From: Deltaproteobacteria bacterium | GTDB taxonomy: Bacteria; Desulfobacterota; Desulfobacteria; Desulfobacterales; B30-G6 | Direction: 5' to 3' | Length of the DNA stretch: 35,187 nucleotides | Assembly (NCBI GenBank): GCA_024639645.1 | Contig: JAHEIB010000011.1 | Span: 1 to 35,187 of the forward strand | Shown: positions 7,219-15,294 of the stretch, piece by piece | Layout: every line of letters begins with the position of its first letter | Numbering within the stretch: position 1 is the first letter of the stretch | Program-made: the position numbers and the translations under genes | Notes under the pieces: model-generated | Told to the model about the DNA's origin: nothing | Seen by the model: only the letters and a program-made list of their open reading frames with translations | The model's database searches: none

Positions 7219-8106
7219 TCATTTTTTTTTGATGTGGTCCTTAATTTTTTGGGCCTCAGCATAAACCTGTTTCTTTGACAGACCGTAACAGTCAGCGATG
7301 TTTTTTACCAGGCTTGAAAGCCTTAACCCATCACTATGAAGTCCTTGGGTGATTTCTTCTCTGAGAGCCTCCGCACCAGGTAATTCCTGCTTGGCGCCCC
7401 CTTTAACGACCAGGGTGCATTCCCCTTTGATTTCCGGACGACCTGCCAGTACATCAAGAATATCGGTCAGGTTTCCGCGGACAAATTCTTCATAACGCTT
7501 GGTCATCTCCCGGGACAAGACCCCCTGCCGATCCCCCAGCGTTTCCATCAGATCGTTGATCAGAACGCTGATTCGCCTTGGTGACTCGAAAAAAACCATG
7601 GTTTTATCTTCATTGGCCAAAGACTTCAGAATTTTCTGTCGTTTCCCTTCCTTGCGGGGTAAAAACCCCATAAACACATAAGCATCGGTGGGCAATCCTG
7701 ACGCACAGAGTGAAGCCTGCACAGCAGAGGCGCCCGGTATCGGTACAACACGGATTCCGGCTGCTATGACTTCTTTGATCAAGCGATAACCCGGATCGGA
7801 GAGTGTTGGCGTGCCTGCATCGGAAACAAGTGCGATGGACTCACCACGTTTTAAGTGTTTGACCAAGGTGCCTGATCGCTGGTTTTCGTTGTGCTCATGG
7901 AGAGATATCATGCTGTTGGGGATCGCGTAATGCATCAGCAGTCGCCTGGTGTGTCGGGTGTCTTCCGCTGCAATGAAATCTACATCCTTTAAGGTCTGGA
8001 TCGCCCGGAGCGTGATATCCGCCATGTTTCCGATGGGGGTGGCCACCACATATAGGATACCGTTTACACTGGAATTTAAAGCTGTATCATTATAATTTTC
8101 ATCCAT
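7219..8106 (-). CDS. rsmI: 16S rRNA (cytidine1402-2'-O)-methyltransferase
   Basis: SAM-dependent enzyme that 2'-O-methylates C1402 in the decoding centre of 16S rRNA. The 295-residue length is typical. The N-terminal LYVVATPIGNMADITLRA, the EDTRHTRRLL segment and LVSDAGTPTLSDPG are the diagnostic tetrapyrrole-methylase-fold motifs of RsmI. The start at 8106 has only a weak ribosome-binding site. The next minus-strand gene (phosphopantetheinyl transferase) begins about 100 bases downstream with no strong terminator between them, so they may be co-transcribed. Confidence 0.95.
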   Translation of the reverse strand: MDENYNDTALNSSVNGILYVVATPIGNMADITLRAIQTLKDVDFIAAEDTRHTRRLLMHYAIPNSMISLHEHNENQRSGTLVKHLKRGESIALVSDAGTPTLSDPGYRLIKEVIAAGIRVVPIPGASAVQASLCASGLPTDAYVFMGFLPRKEGKRQKILKSLANEDKTMVFFESPRRISVLINDLMETLGDRQGVLSREMTKRYEEFVRGNLTDILDVLAGRPEIKGECTLVVKGGAKQELPGAEALREEITQGLHSDGLRLSSLVKNIADCYGLSKKQVYAEAQKIKDHIKKK

Positions 8107-8233
8107 GCCATCATTCTATAACAGTGTTCACAATAATGCCCCGATGGGCAGAAAATTACCGGGGACATAACATCGAGGGTAAGTATAACGTAATTTACAG
8201 CGCTTGCGCAACCGAAATGCAGATATATTTGTG

Positions 8234-8262
8234 TTGAATTTTTTTTGAACTTTCTTGATAAT
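8234..8262 (+). promoter_or_regulatory. Putative sigma-70 promoter of the FlgT-like lipoprotein gene
   Basis: TTGAAT (8234-8239) and GATAAT (8257-8262) are 17 bases apart, each matching five of six consensus positions, about 78 bases before the start codon at 8340. The remainder of 8107-8339 shows no gene. Confidence 0.55.
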
Positions 8263-8339
8263 GATCTCGATCAACTGACACAAAAAACAAAACTGCACTT
8301 TGGGAATCCCTATTTCCCCGACGTCCAAAGGAGACGGTT

Positions 8340-9860
8340 ATGAAAAAAACCATGCTGCTTACCTCTCTGCTCATCCTCCAGCTTCTGGTGCTCTCTTGCA
8401 GCGGGCAAGCCAAACAGGTTCAAAAATCCGATCAGGCAGCCCCACGCTGGATCGACACCGGGGGTATTGACCGTTTTCCTTCAGACCGCTTCATCACCGG
8501 AGTGGGAAGTGCCGATATTAAATACAGTGACACCGCAGCTGCGCAGGCCGAGGCGGATTCAAAATCCATTGCGCAGGTTGCCAAGCAGATAGAAGTCGTT
8601 ATTCAGCAGATTTCCTCCAGTTTTGAACGCGAAGCGTCATCAGGCGCCGGAGAAACATTGAGCCAGAGAAATATTTGGGAAAAAACCGCTGCTTACGTCA
8701 AAATAAAAGTGGAGGGGGTCCGAATCGAAAGCCGTTATCATGATAAAAAACACGACCGGATGGTTTCACTTGCAGTTCTGGATCGGATGGAACAGGGCAA
8801 GATAATCTCAGACGAAATAACCGCCCTCAAGTCAAATGCGGCTGTCATGACCATGGAAGCTGAAAAGAGCAGGCAAAGCCTTCAAAAAGTGCATCGATCC
8901 GTGGCTGCCTATGGTCTGGCTATAAAAAAGCTCATTCTGGCGGTGAGAAAAAATCAATATCTGGGAATTATCGCACCACGGATGATCCACAGAGATATCT
9001 CCAGCACATTAGCAAGGCTTCAGGCCGATGTGACCAAGCTCATGTCGCAATTCTCATTTGAGATACTGGACGGCGACAACCAGAAGGGAATCGTCGGTGG
9101 CAACCTCCCCCAACCACTGCGGTTGAAGGTTTTATATAACAATCAGCCGGCCCCTTCCATCCCCATCATGTTTGCATTTGTCCAGGGCTCCGGCAATGTA
9201 GACCCGTACACGCGATCCGATCAGTACGGCCTGGTTTCCTCCACTGCAGGCAACCTGGGCCCCACTGGTGAAAAAATTAATAAGATAAGAGTGACTATCA
9301 ACGTTTACCCGTCGGACCCCAACATTCAGAAAGAATTGTCGGCAATTATCGCACCCGTATATGCTCAGTTCACATATGAACTTCCACCCGTTGAAGAAAT
9401 CCGCGTCGCCGTGCTGGTCAGTGAATACAACCTTGGATACGAACAGCGTGAATCTTTTCTGAGAAACCATGTCATCCAATCTCTGGGGCGGTCCAAACTA
9501 CAGATCATTAAAGAAATACCGCGGGAGTATCAGTTGGAAGCCTATGATCTGACCGGTGGACCGGGTCTAGCCCCGAAGCTGAAAAAACTTTCAAAAATAG
9601 CGGATCTGGCCGTGGTCGGGGAATCCAGGGCGACCCTGCTGGACACCCGTTCCGGGTCTGCCCTTATCATTGCCAAAGCCCGGGCGGTAATCAAGATATT
9701 TGACCTGTCATCCAACACCGAACTCGGGAATGTGGATGTATCCACCAAAGGCGCCGGCCCCGACAGAGACGAAGCCGGCCGCAGAACATTGAAGAAACTA
9801 TCTAACTCCGCCGGTAAAGCCGTGGAAAGGGAGATACAGAGGGTTTTGTTTGGAAAATAA
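8340..9860 (+). CDS. LPP20/FlgT-like outer-membrane lipoprotein
   Basis: Predicted lipoprotein of unknown function. A signal peptide ends in LVLSC with the lipid-carrying Cys20, and the next residue is Ser, suggesting outer-membrane sorting. The domains in the 506 residues are an LPP20/FlgT-N-like region (about 36-170, starting PRWIDTGGIDRF and including FITGVGSA), a helical stretch, an Ig-like beta domain (about 250-345), and a C-terminal alpha/beta domain (about 350-505) resembling the FlgT/TolB-N class. The start has AAGGAG upstream. The overall plan recalls Vibrio FlgT, a periplasmic flagellar ring protein, but no flagellar genes are near. The family assignment is by eye and the function is open. 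Confidence 0.8.
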   Translation: MKKTMLLTSLLILQLLVLSCSGQAKQVQKSDQAAPRWIDTGGIDRFPSDRFITGVGSADIKYSDTAAAQAEADSKSIAQVAKQIEVVIQQISSSFEREASSGAGETLSQRNIWEKTAAYVKIKVEGVRIESRYHDKKHDRMVSLAVLDRMEQGKIISDEITALKSNAAVMTMEAEKSRQSLQKVHRSVAAYGLAIKKLILAVRKNQYLGIIAPRMIHRDISSTLARLQADVTKLMSQFSFEILDGDNQKGIVGGNLPQPLRLKVLYNNQPAPSIPIMFAFVQGSGNVDPYTRSDQYGLVSSTAGNLGPTGEKINKIRVTINVYPSDPNIQKELSAIIAPVYAQFTYELPPVEEIRVAVLVSEYNLGYEQRESFLRNHVIQSLGRSKLQIIKEIPREYQLEAYDLTGGPGLAPKLKKLSKIADLAVVGESRATLLDTRSGSALIIAKARAVIKIFDLSSNTELGNVDVSTKGAGPDRDEAGRRTLKKLSNSAGKAVEREIQRVLFGK

Positions 9861-9864
9861 AGGG

Positions 9865-9934
9865 GATAAGCCATAAGCATTGAGCACTAAGCGGCTTACA
9901 GCTTACAGCTTATAGCTTATAGATTATAGCTATC
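9865..9934. repeat. TAAGCNN heptamer palindromic array, copy 4
   Basis: Four TAAGC/TGAGC-type heptamers followed by five GCTTA-type heptamers in period 7, the last ones degenerate. It lies between the 3' ends of two convergent lipoprotein genes. No conventional terminator is visible there, so the hairpin may serve as one. Confidence 0.78.
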
Positions 9935-9986
9935 TGTTATAATTAGAATAAGTGGTATCTCGCAGATTATATAATTCTGATGTGCC

Positions 9987-11138
9987 CTATTGTGAAATCA
10001 ATCGGTCAAAAAATTCACCCGGCACCTCCACTTCCATTTCGACCTCTACCGCGCCATCGGGCATTTCTCTTTTATCGATGATTCTGGCACCCCTGAGAAA
10101 CGAATTGACCTGAACATTCACCTGATCGCTCTCGGCAACAAAGTCTTTGACAGTGGTTTTGGAATCTACCTGGGCACCCTCAACTTGCTGCACCAGATTC
10201 CGCATTGCATCAGCCTGGGCAGCCCTGGCAGCAAGCGTCCGCGCCAATGTGGGGTTCTTGTGTTTCGCTGAAGGGATACCGATACCCCTGGCTCTGAAGA
10301 TTCTGGGTTTCGAAGGTTCTTTCCGGGGTTTTGGCAACGGTGCCCTATAGAGCGCCACCAACCGGTTGTCTTTGTCAACCTCTACATCCACGGAAGTCAA
10401 AAGGTTGCCATATGTCACCCCCACCACTTTTGTGTTGATATAAAAAACATCGTTCAGCTCTGACACGGACCCTGAAATAATGGTCTCCGCACCCAGCAGC
10501 TTTCCAAATGCCTGGGTCGACGACTCATCAACAAACGACGAAACCTGGAATCGCTGTTCTGCGATAACCTTGTCAATCAGTGCGCGCTCCAGGACCGAGA
10601 ACTGTTCCGAACTTGAAAAATAGGGTGTCAGTTTATCGGCTATATAGCGACCCAGTTTTGAAACAGATTGATCGTCATTGACAAGATCTGCAATTGCGAT
10701 GACCATGGGTCTACTCGGCGGTCCGCCGTTCTTGCCCATATTCGATGACTCACTGGTGGTGTAGCTTTCTCCCGATGTCACGGTCGCCGGGGGTTCTGCC
10801 CGTCCTTCCTGCTTGGCAATCTCCCTCTCCAATTCTGCCATTGCATCTTCTGCATTCTGCTGAGTCTGCTCTTCGGGCGACAGTGGTTTGTTTTCACTCC
10901 CCGTAGTCACTGCCGAAAAATCATCGGTCTGCCTGAGCTTGTATACTTCCTGGTTTAATCGACTTCCCAAATACTCGAGGGCTTCCACGAATTGAGAAAA
11001 GCGAGGTGTTCGTTTTTCAAACATCTCCTTTTCCTGACGATTCTTAAAAGCGGATGATCTGTCAGATGACGGTGCTGAGGCACATGATATAAAAACAAAT
11101 ATCATCAAAACCGATGCGATTATCGATAAGATTTTCAA
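9987..11138 (-). CDS. FlgO-like plus LPP20 (FlgP-like) fusion lipoprotein
   Basis: Predicted lipoprotein of unknown function with signal peptide and lipobox FVFISC (Cys19). After a low-complexity Glu/Gln/Ser-rich linker (about 60-140) comes a CsgG/FlgO-like alpha/beta domain (about 144-245) containing MVIAIADLVNDD, FSVLERALIDKVIAEQRFQ and ISGSVSELND. A C-terminal LPP20/FlgP-like domain (about 275-380) starts RARGIGIPS and ends in a hydrophilic beta segment, VEVEMEVEVPG. In Vibrio, FlgO and FlgP are separate outer-membrane lipoproteins of the flagellar base; here the two folds appear in one chain. The start is a TTG at 11138 with AAGGGGG upstream. It is divergent from the protease gene. Confidence 0.8.
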   Translation of the reverse strand: MKILSIIASVLMIFVFISCASAPSSDRSSAFKNRQEKEMFEKRTPRFSQFVEALEYLGSRLNQEVYKLRQTDDFSAVTTGSENKPLSPEEQTQQNAEDAMAELEREIAKQEGRAEPPATVTSGESYTTSESSNMGKNGGPPSRPMVIAIADLVNDDQSVSKLGRYIADKLTPYFSSSEQFSVLERALIDKVIAEQRFQVSSFVDESSTQAFGKLLGAETIISGSVSELNDVFYINTKVVGVTYGNLLTSVDVEVDKDNRLVALYRAPLPKPRKEPSKPRIFRARGIGIPSAKHKNPTLARTLAARAAQADAMRNLVQQVEGAQVDSKTTVKDFVAESDQVNVQVNSFLRGARIIDKREMPDGAVEVEMEVEVPGEFFDRLISQ

Positions 11139-11361
11139 GATTGCCCCCTTTCCTTTAAAAAACCGATTGTCAAAAAGATATCAAAGGTCCAACACAGCCG
11201 TCAATCTTTTAATTGAGAATAAACAATTGACTTCAATCGGAATATATTTTATTTTTACAAATAAATCACAAGCAGCTATATTGCAGTTCTTTTTTTCTTT
11301 TGTTCAGTAATCACAAATACTGAAATGTGGTTCATGCCTCGTGTAGAGGAGGTGAAAATTG
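11139..11361. promoter_or_regulatory. Divergent intergenic region with candidate promoter
   Basis: AT-rich region between the divergent lipoprotein and protease genes. On the plus strand TTGACT (11227-11232) is 17 bases from TATTTT (11250-11255). On the minus strand a TTGACG (11199-11204) could serve the lipoprotein gene, but its -10 box is poor. No gene is seen. Confidence 0.4.
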
Positions 11362-12525
11362 GTGAAACCCTTTAACGTTTTTCCCATTTTACTAATCGCC
11401 CTTCTTGTAATTTTCTGGATGTTCGGCCAACCGGTCCAGGCTTACACACCCAAAGAAATCTATCAGAAAGCAGGACCCGGTGTTGTTTTCATCTTTGCCT
11501 CAAAAGGGTCCAGCAAGGGAAGCGGCGGGACAGGCTCGATCATCACCCCGGAAGGTCTTATTATCACAAACGCGCACCTCTTTATCCAGAAAGATTCGTC
11601 AAAACTTCTCTCCAACATATCGGTTTTTTTGAAGCCGGACAGAGTGACCGGCGATCATAAGGCCGATCTGGCAAAAGGCTATCGCGGAGAGATACTGGCA
11701 TATGATCTGCCGCTCGATTTGGCGCTCATCAAGATCGTCAATCCAGACAAAAAATTTGAGACCATACCCTTTGCAAATTCTGAAATCATCGACATTGGCC
11801 AGCAGGTGTATGCCATCGGCCACCCAGAACAGGGCGGTTTATGGAGCCTGACAACAGGTGTTATCAGTGCCCGTTGGAAAAATTATGGCGGCGTACAGGG
11901 AAAAGACCTGTTCCAGACGGACGCAAGCATCAACAGGGGCAACTCAGGTGGGCCACTACTGGATGATCAGGCCGCCATGATCGGCATCAATTCCATGATC
12001 GCCCGCAAGGCAGCCGATGGGCTTACCATTACGGATGTCAATTTTTCCATCCGGACCAAGGTCGCCATCGATTGGCTCAATCAAAAAGGCTATTCAATTT
12101 CGGCCGTACGGCCGGCAGCCCCGAAACCACAACCCCCGGCACAATTGACTGAAAAACCAAACGCACCTCAAACCGTGCCGGAAAAAATCGTGGTAAAACC
12201 AGACCCCCCGGTAAAAAAAGAAGAAATTATCCCGCCGGTGGCGGAAAAACCCATGAAAAAACAACCGGCCCTCACCCAGGAAAAACCACGGGAAGAGACT
12301 GCCCCCCAGCCTCCCGAAGCGCCCAAGCTAAACAAGCCGGCAACACCCGAGGAAACCCAATCCACGGATAACAACACGCCCCCTAAACCCAATCAGGATA
12401 AGATTCTGACTGAGAAAAAGCCCTATCAGATGGATTCTCTGCTGGAGGGAATGAGCGAAATGGAAGATTTAATGGATGAAATGAAAGATATGATAGATGA
12501 TTTTAAAGAAAGGAGAAAAAAATGA
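11362..12525 (+). CDS. Exported trypsin-like serine protease with Pro/Lys-rich tail
   Basis: HtrA/S1-type protease without a PDZ domain. The signal peptide (about 1-28, ending VQAY) directs it to the periplasm. The catalytic triad is visible as His72 (TNAHLF), Asp119 (LDLALIK) and Ser195 (GNSGGPL). Residues about 245-350 are rich in Pro, Lys and Glu (many KPxxP-type runs). An acidic amphipathic helix closes the protein (DSLLEGMSEMEDLMDEMKDM). The GTG at 11362 lies nine bases after AGGAGG; a TTG at 11359 is also possible. It overlaps the next lipoprotein gene by four bases (ATGA), so the two are translationally coupled. The substrate is unknown. Confidence 0.88.
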   Translation: MKPFNVFPILLIALLVIFWMFGQPVQAYTPKEIYQKAGPGVVFIFASKGSSKGSGGTGSIITPEGLIITNAHLFIQKDSSKLLSNISVFLKPDRVTGDHKADLAKGYRGEILAYDLPLDLALIKIVNPDKKFETIPFANSEIIDIGQQVYAIGHPEQGGLWSLTTGVISARWKNYGGVQGKDLFQTDASINRGNSGGPLLDDQAAMIGINSMIARKAADGLTITDVNFSIRTKVAIDWLNQKGYSISAVRPAAPKPQPPAQLTEKPNAPQTVPEKIVVKPDPPVKKEEIIPPVAEKPMKKQPALTQEKPREETAPQPPEAPKLNKPATPEETQSTDNNTPPKPNQDKILTEKKPYQMDSLLEGMSEMEDLMDEMKDMIDDFKERRKK

Positions 12526-13088
12526 AAACAAAATACCTCGTTATCATCTGTGCATTAATAGTAACCGGCATGTTTCTTTTGGCGGGTTGCTCAAAAAAGC
12601 CTGAAAGCGCATTTTCCAAAGGGCCTGAATGGGTCTACAAAGGCAGTGGTGCATTTGACGCTGAAAAAGGAAAAGTTTTTTATGGGGTCGGGATCGCCTC
12701 GGGTATTAAAAACAAGGCACTGCTGGTAACGACTGCGGACAACCGTGCCAGGGCCGAAATCGCCAAGACTCTTGAGACCTATGTCGCTGTTCTGGCGAAA
12801 GATTACATGGCCTCCACCACGGCCGGAGACATGTCCGATACATCCGAAGAACAACATGTCGAGCAGGCGCTTAAGACCTTTTCCAAAACAACGATTCATG
12901 GCGCCACCATCGTCGATCATTGGCAGGATCCAGCGGACATGACCATGTATTCCTTATGCGAACTTGACTTGTTTGCCTTCAAGGATGCCCTGGAAACCCA
13001 CAAGGAACTGGATGCCAAGGTAAGAGATTACGTCAGAAAGAACGCCGAAAATATGCACGACGAGCTAGAAAAGATGGAAAATAACTAA
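12522..13088 (+). CDS. LPP20-family lipoprotein
   Basis: Small predicted outer-membrane lipoprotein of 188 residues with lipobox LLAGC (Cys23, followed by Ser). The mature part starts GPEWVYKGSGAF and continues with VFYGVGIASGIKNKALLVTTADNRARAEIAKTL-type LPP20 features: a short beta hairpin and a long helix that processes alternating Ala/Arg. It is related to the FlgP-like domain of the protein at 9987-11138. Its ATG overlaps the protease stop codon, and GGAGA just upstream is within the protease gene. It is the last gene of the two-gene unit and is followed by a strong terminator. The function is unknown. Confidence 0.85.
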   Translation: MKTKYLVIICALIVTGMFLLAGCSKKPESAFSKGPEWVYKGSGAFDAEKGKVFYGVGIASGIKNKALLVTTADNRARAEIAKTLETYVAVLAKDYMASTTAGDMSDTSEEQHVEQALKTFSKTTIHGATIVDHWQDPADMTMYSLCELDLFAFKDALETHKELDAKVRDYVRKNAENMHDELEKMENN

Positions 13089-13104
13089 ATACCTCGTTTC
13101 ACGA

Positions 13105-13129
13105 AATAAAATCGTGTTACGATGTTATT
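13105..13129. repeat. 25-bp palindromic element, copy 2
   Basis: AATAAAATCGT and ACGATGTTATT form an 11-bp stem with one mismatch and a 3-base loop. It differs from the element at 3401-3425 at about three positions when compared in the same orientation. It lies just before the bidirectional terminator. Confidence 0.75.
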
Positions 13130-13134
13130 AAAAG

Positions 13135-13169
13135 AATAAAACAGCGCCCAGGCATGGCGCTGTTTTATT
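13135..13169. terminator. Bidirectional rho-independent terminator
   Basis: Fourteen-base perfect arms (13135-13148 and 13156-13169, core ACAGCGCC/GGCGCTGT) with a 7-base loop and A/T runs on both sides. It ends the protease-lipoprotein transcript on the plus strand and the ffh-to-yraN transcript on the minus strand. Confidence 0.85.
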
Positions 13170-13227
13170 ATGAACGGAATTACGAGCACATTCCCCGTAG
13201 GTTCTGCAGCTTTCTGCAGGGTGCGCT

Positions 13228-13593
13228 TCAATATGCCAGATCGAATGCATTTTGAATGAGGTCGATTTCCTGCATACCCCCGGTGGATTGAACCGTCACC
13301 ACATCAAATCTGGCATCCTGATCCATCTGTTGGTTGGATTTGAGATAGTAAAGGGCCGTCATGGATATTTTTCTTTTCTTATGCGGTGTTATGGCGAGCC
13401 TGGCGCTCCCGTAAGACCTGGACCGCCGTGTCTTCACTTCCACAAAGACAAGGGTTTTTTTATCCTTTGCGATGATGTCGATCTCACCTACCGGGCATGA
13501 GTAGTTCCGCTCTAGGACTTTGTAGCCATTTTTTTTGAGGTAGCGAACTGCCAGATCCTCACCTGCTTTCCCGAATGCCTGGCGCTGGTTCAT
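13228..13593 (-). CDS. YraN/UPF0102 family protein
   Basis: Member of a conserved family with a restriction-endonuclease-like (PD-D/ExK) fold whose role is not settled. The 121-residue length is standard. It begins with GKAGEDLAVRYLKKNGYKVLERN and then shows the putative nuclease residues in GEIDIIAKD and VFVEVKTRR. It overlaps the rnhB stop by four bases (ATGA), as in many bacteria where it follows rnhB. It is the last gene of the operon. Confidence 0.93.
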   Translation of the reverse strand: MNQRQAFGKAGEDLAVRYLKKNGYKVLERNYSCPVGEIDIIAKDKKTLVFVEVKTRRSRSYGSARLAITPHKKRKISMTALYYLKSNQQMDQDARFDVVTVQSTGGMQEIDLIQNAFDLAY

Positions 13594-14204
13594 TCCGTGA
13601 GATGTTCCTTGACCCCTTTAAAGGTCTTGCGGTGAATGGGTGAACAGCCAAATTTTCGGATCGCCTCCCTGTGTGTTTTGGTAGGGTATCCTTTATGCTT
13701 TGAAAACCCATATTCCGGATAAGTTCTGTCAAAATCCACCATTATCCGATCCCGTGTGACCTTTGCAACAATCGAAGCGGCTGCTATGGAAATGCTCAGG
13801 GAATCACCTTTGGGAAGCATTTTTTGAGGCATATTCAGTGGAATGGGAAAAGGCCCATCAATGAGCAGGTAGTCAGGTTGAATGACAAGATTTTCCACGG
13901 CTTTTGCCATGGATAGAAGCGCTGCCTGAAGAATGTTGATAGAATCGATGGTTTCAGGACCGACAATACCGACCCCGACGGCCAGCGCGGCTGCCTGTAT
14001 TCTGGGGAACAGGTCTGCCCGCTTTTTCGGTGACAGTTTCTTGGAGTCATCCACATCTTCGATGCCAAAAATCTCGGGTAAAACAACGGCCGCTGAAACA
14101 ACAGGACCGGCCAAAGGACCCCGGCCGGCCTCATCGATTCCCGCTATCAGTGAATGGCCGCTTTTTCGAGCTTCTTTTTCGAACGCCCACATATCTTTGT
14201 TCAT
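13590..14204 (-). CDS. rnhB: Ribonuclease HII
   Basis: Cleaves the RNA strand of RNA-DNA hybrids and single ribonucleotides embedded in DNA. The 204-residue length is typical. The active-site segments are GIDEAGRGPLAGPVV (Asp-Glu pair), DDSKKLSPKKR, LLIDGPFP and AAASIVAKVTRD. The ATG at 14204 follows the rplS stop codon by only 23 bases, all of which belong to the palindromic element at 14205-14229, so no free ribosome-binding site is visible. An ATG at 14192 is an alternative start. Translation may depend on re-initiation after rplS. Confidence 0.95.
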   Translation of the reverse strand: MNKDMWAFEKEARKSGHSLIAGIDEAGRGPLAGPVVSAAVVLPEIFGIEDVDDSKKLSPKKRADLFPRIQAAALAVGVGIVGPETIDSINILQAALLSMAKAVENLVIQPDYLLIDGPFPIPLNMPQKMLPKGDSLSISIAAASIVAKVTRDRIMVDFDRTYPEYGFSKHKGYPTKTHREAIRKFGCSPIHRKTFKGVKEHLTE

Positions 14205-14229
14205 GATAAAATCGTGTAACGATTTTATT
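14205..14229. repeat. 25-bp palindromic element, copy 3
   Basis: ATAAAATCGT and ACGATTTTAT form a perfect 10-bp stem with a 3-base loop. It fills the whole rplS-rnhB spacer and includes bases of the rplS stop codon. It differs from the 3401-3425 copy at two of 25 positions in the same orientation. Confidence 0.8.
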
Positions 14230-14575
14230 ATTTAAAGCGTCTTTCCTTGATTCTGGCCGCCTTGCCCCTTAATTTACGAAGGTAATAAATCTTTGCACGA
14301 CGCACCCTGCCCTTTGTAATCACTTCTATGTCGCTGATAATGGGTGAATGCAGTGGGAAAATACGTTCAACGCCGATACCGTAAGATACTTTTCGGACCG
14401 TGAATGACGCGTTGACGCTGCCTTTTCGCTTGCTGATAACAACACCTTGAAAGGCCTGAATCCGCTCTTTTTCGCCCTCCCTGATTTTTACGTTCACCTT
14501 TACAGTATCGCCGGGATCAAAGTGCGGAAGATCCATGCGCAACAGTTCATTTTCCAGTTGTTTCATTTTTTCCAT
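14228..14575 (-). CDS. rplS: 50S ribosomal protein L19
   Basis: Ribosomal protein at the 30S-50S interface. The 115-residue length is standard, with [42 protein letters not shown] and a basic C-terminus ([19 protein letters not shown]). The start at 14575 has GGAG upstream. Within the conserved trmD-rplS-rnhB order it is separated from the upstream methyltransferase gene by a TAAGCNN array. Confidence 0.98.
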   Translation of the reverse strand: MEKMKQLENELLRMDLPHFDPGDTVKVNVKIREGEKERIQAFQGVVISKRKGSVNASFTVRKVSYGIGVERIFPLHSPIISDIEVITKGRVRRAKIYYLRKLRGKAARIKERRFK

Positions 14576-14670
14576 GGTTTACTCCAGTATAACGGTTTAA
14601 TATTATTTCTATTTCAAATCAATCTACGCTTATTTATGATTTTCTTCTGATTGCAACTTTTTGTTGCCGC

Positions 14671-14728
14671 AAGTGATAAGCGCTATGCATTAAGCCATTT
14701 ATTGCTTACTGCCTATCGCTTTGGGCCT
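14671..14728. repeat. TAAGCNN heptamer palindromic array, copy 5
   Basis: A shorter, more degenerate copy: GATAAGCG, GCATTAAGCC, then ATTGCTTACTGCC and TATCGCTTTGGGCC. It overlaps the 3' end of the SPOUT methyltransferase gene, whose last codons (Gly-Pro-Lys-Arg-stop) lie within it. Confidence 0.7.
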
Positions 14729-15294
14729 AACAACCGATCCAGCATGATCGCCGCTGCGGATCTCACCGATAGGTGATTGTAGTCCGTAGGCCCACAAATG
14801 GGTTCCAGAAGATAATCTGCCCGGCTCAGGAAATCATCCGTCAAACCCCATGCCGTGCCCAATATCAGTGCATGAGGGCCGCCCGTCCAGATCATATCCC
14901 GCAACACATTCATCTGTAGGCTCTTGGCCCGTTTTCGAGCACTGGTGGCAATCGTTTTTGGATACCCGTTGTCGTCTGCTGCAATATCCGTCAACGCCGC
15001 TTCAAAGGATTCGCTGACACGAATGATGGACAGGGCATCCCTTCTTTGGGGATTGTATTCTGCCCCTGCACCTGATACCCAATGTGACACGATCTTGTCA
15101 ACAAGTTCCAACTGGTCACGAACAGGTGTCACAATATAAAAGGAACGGACACCATAGGTTCTACCAGCCCTGGCAATATCATGCAGATCGAGATTCGTAA
15201 CCGCCGATGCAATGGTGTCACCATTCTTACTAACAACCGGATAGTGCACCAGTATTACGTGAAGATTGGGCCTTGATGATGTTTTCAATGTCAA
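14713..15294 (-). CDS. SPOUT-type RNA methyltransferase (PF09936-like)
   Basis: Predicted SAM-dependent RNA methyltransferase of the family commonly encoded next to trmD. The 193 residues include VILVHYPVVSKNGDTIASAVTNLDLHD-type N-terminal features, a segment GGPHALILGTAWGLTDDFL and a C-terminal knot region PICGPTDYNHLSVRSAAAIMLDRLLG. The exact target nucleotide is not known from the sequence. The start is a TTG at 15294 and the gene overlaps trmD by 65 bases in another frame. A neighbouring TTG at 15288 is also possible. The C-terminus ends in repeat-derived codons. Confidence 0.85.
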   Translation of the reverse strand: MTLKTSSRPNLHVILVHYPVVSKNGDTIASAVTNLDLHDIARAGRTYGVRSFYIVTPVRDQLELVDKIVSHWVSGAGAEYNPQRRDALSIIRVSESFEAALTDIAADDNGYPKTIATSARKRAKSLQMNVLRDMIWTGGPHALILGTAWGLTDDFLSRADYLLEPICGPTDYNHLSVRSAAAIMLDRLLGPKR

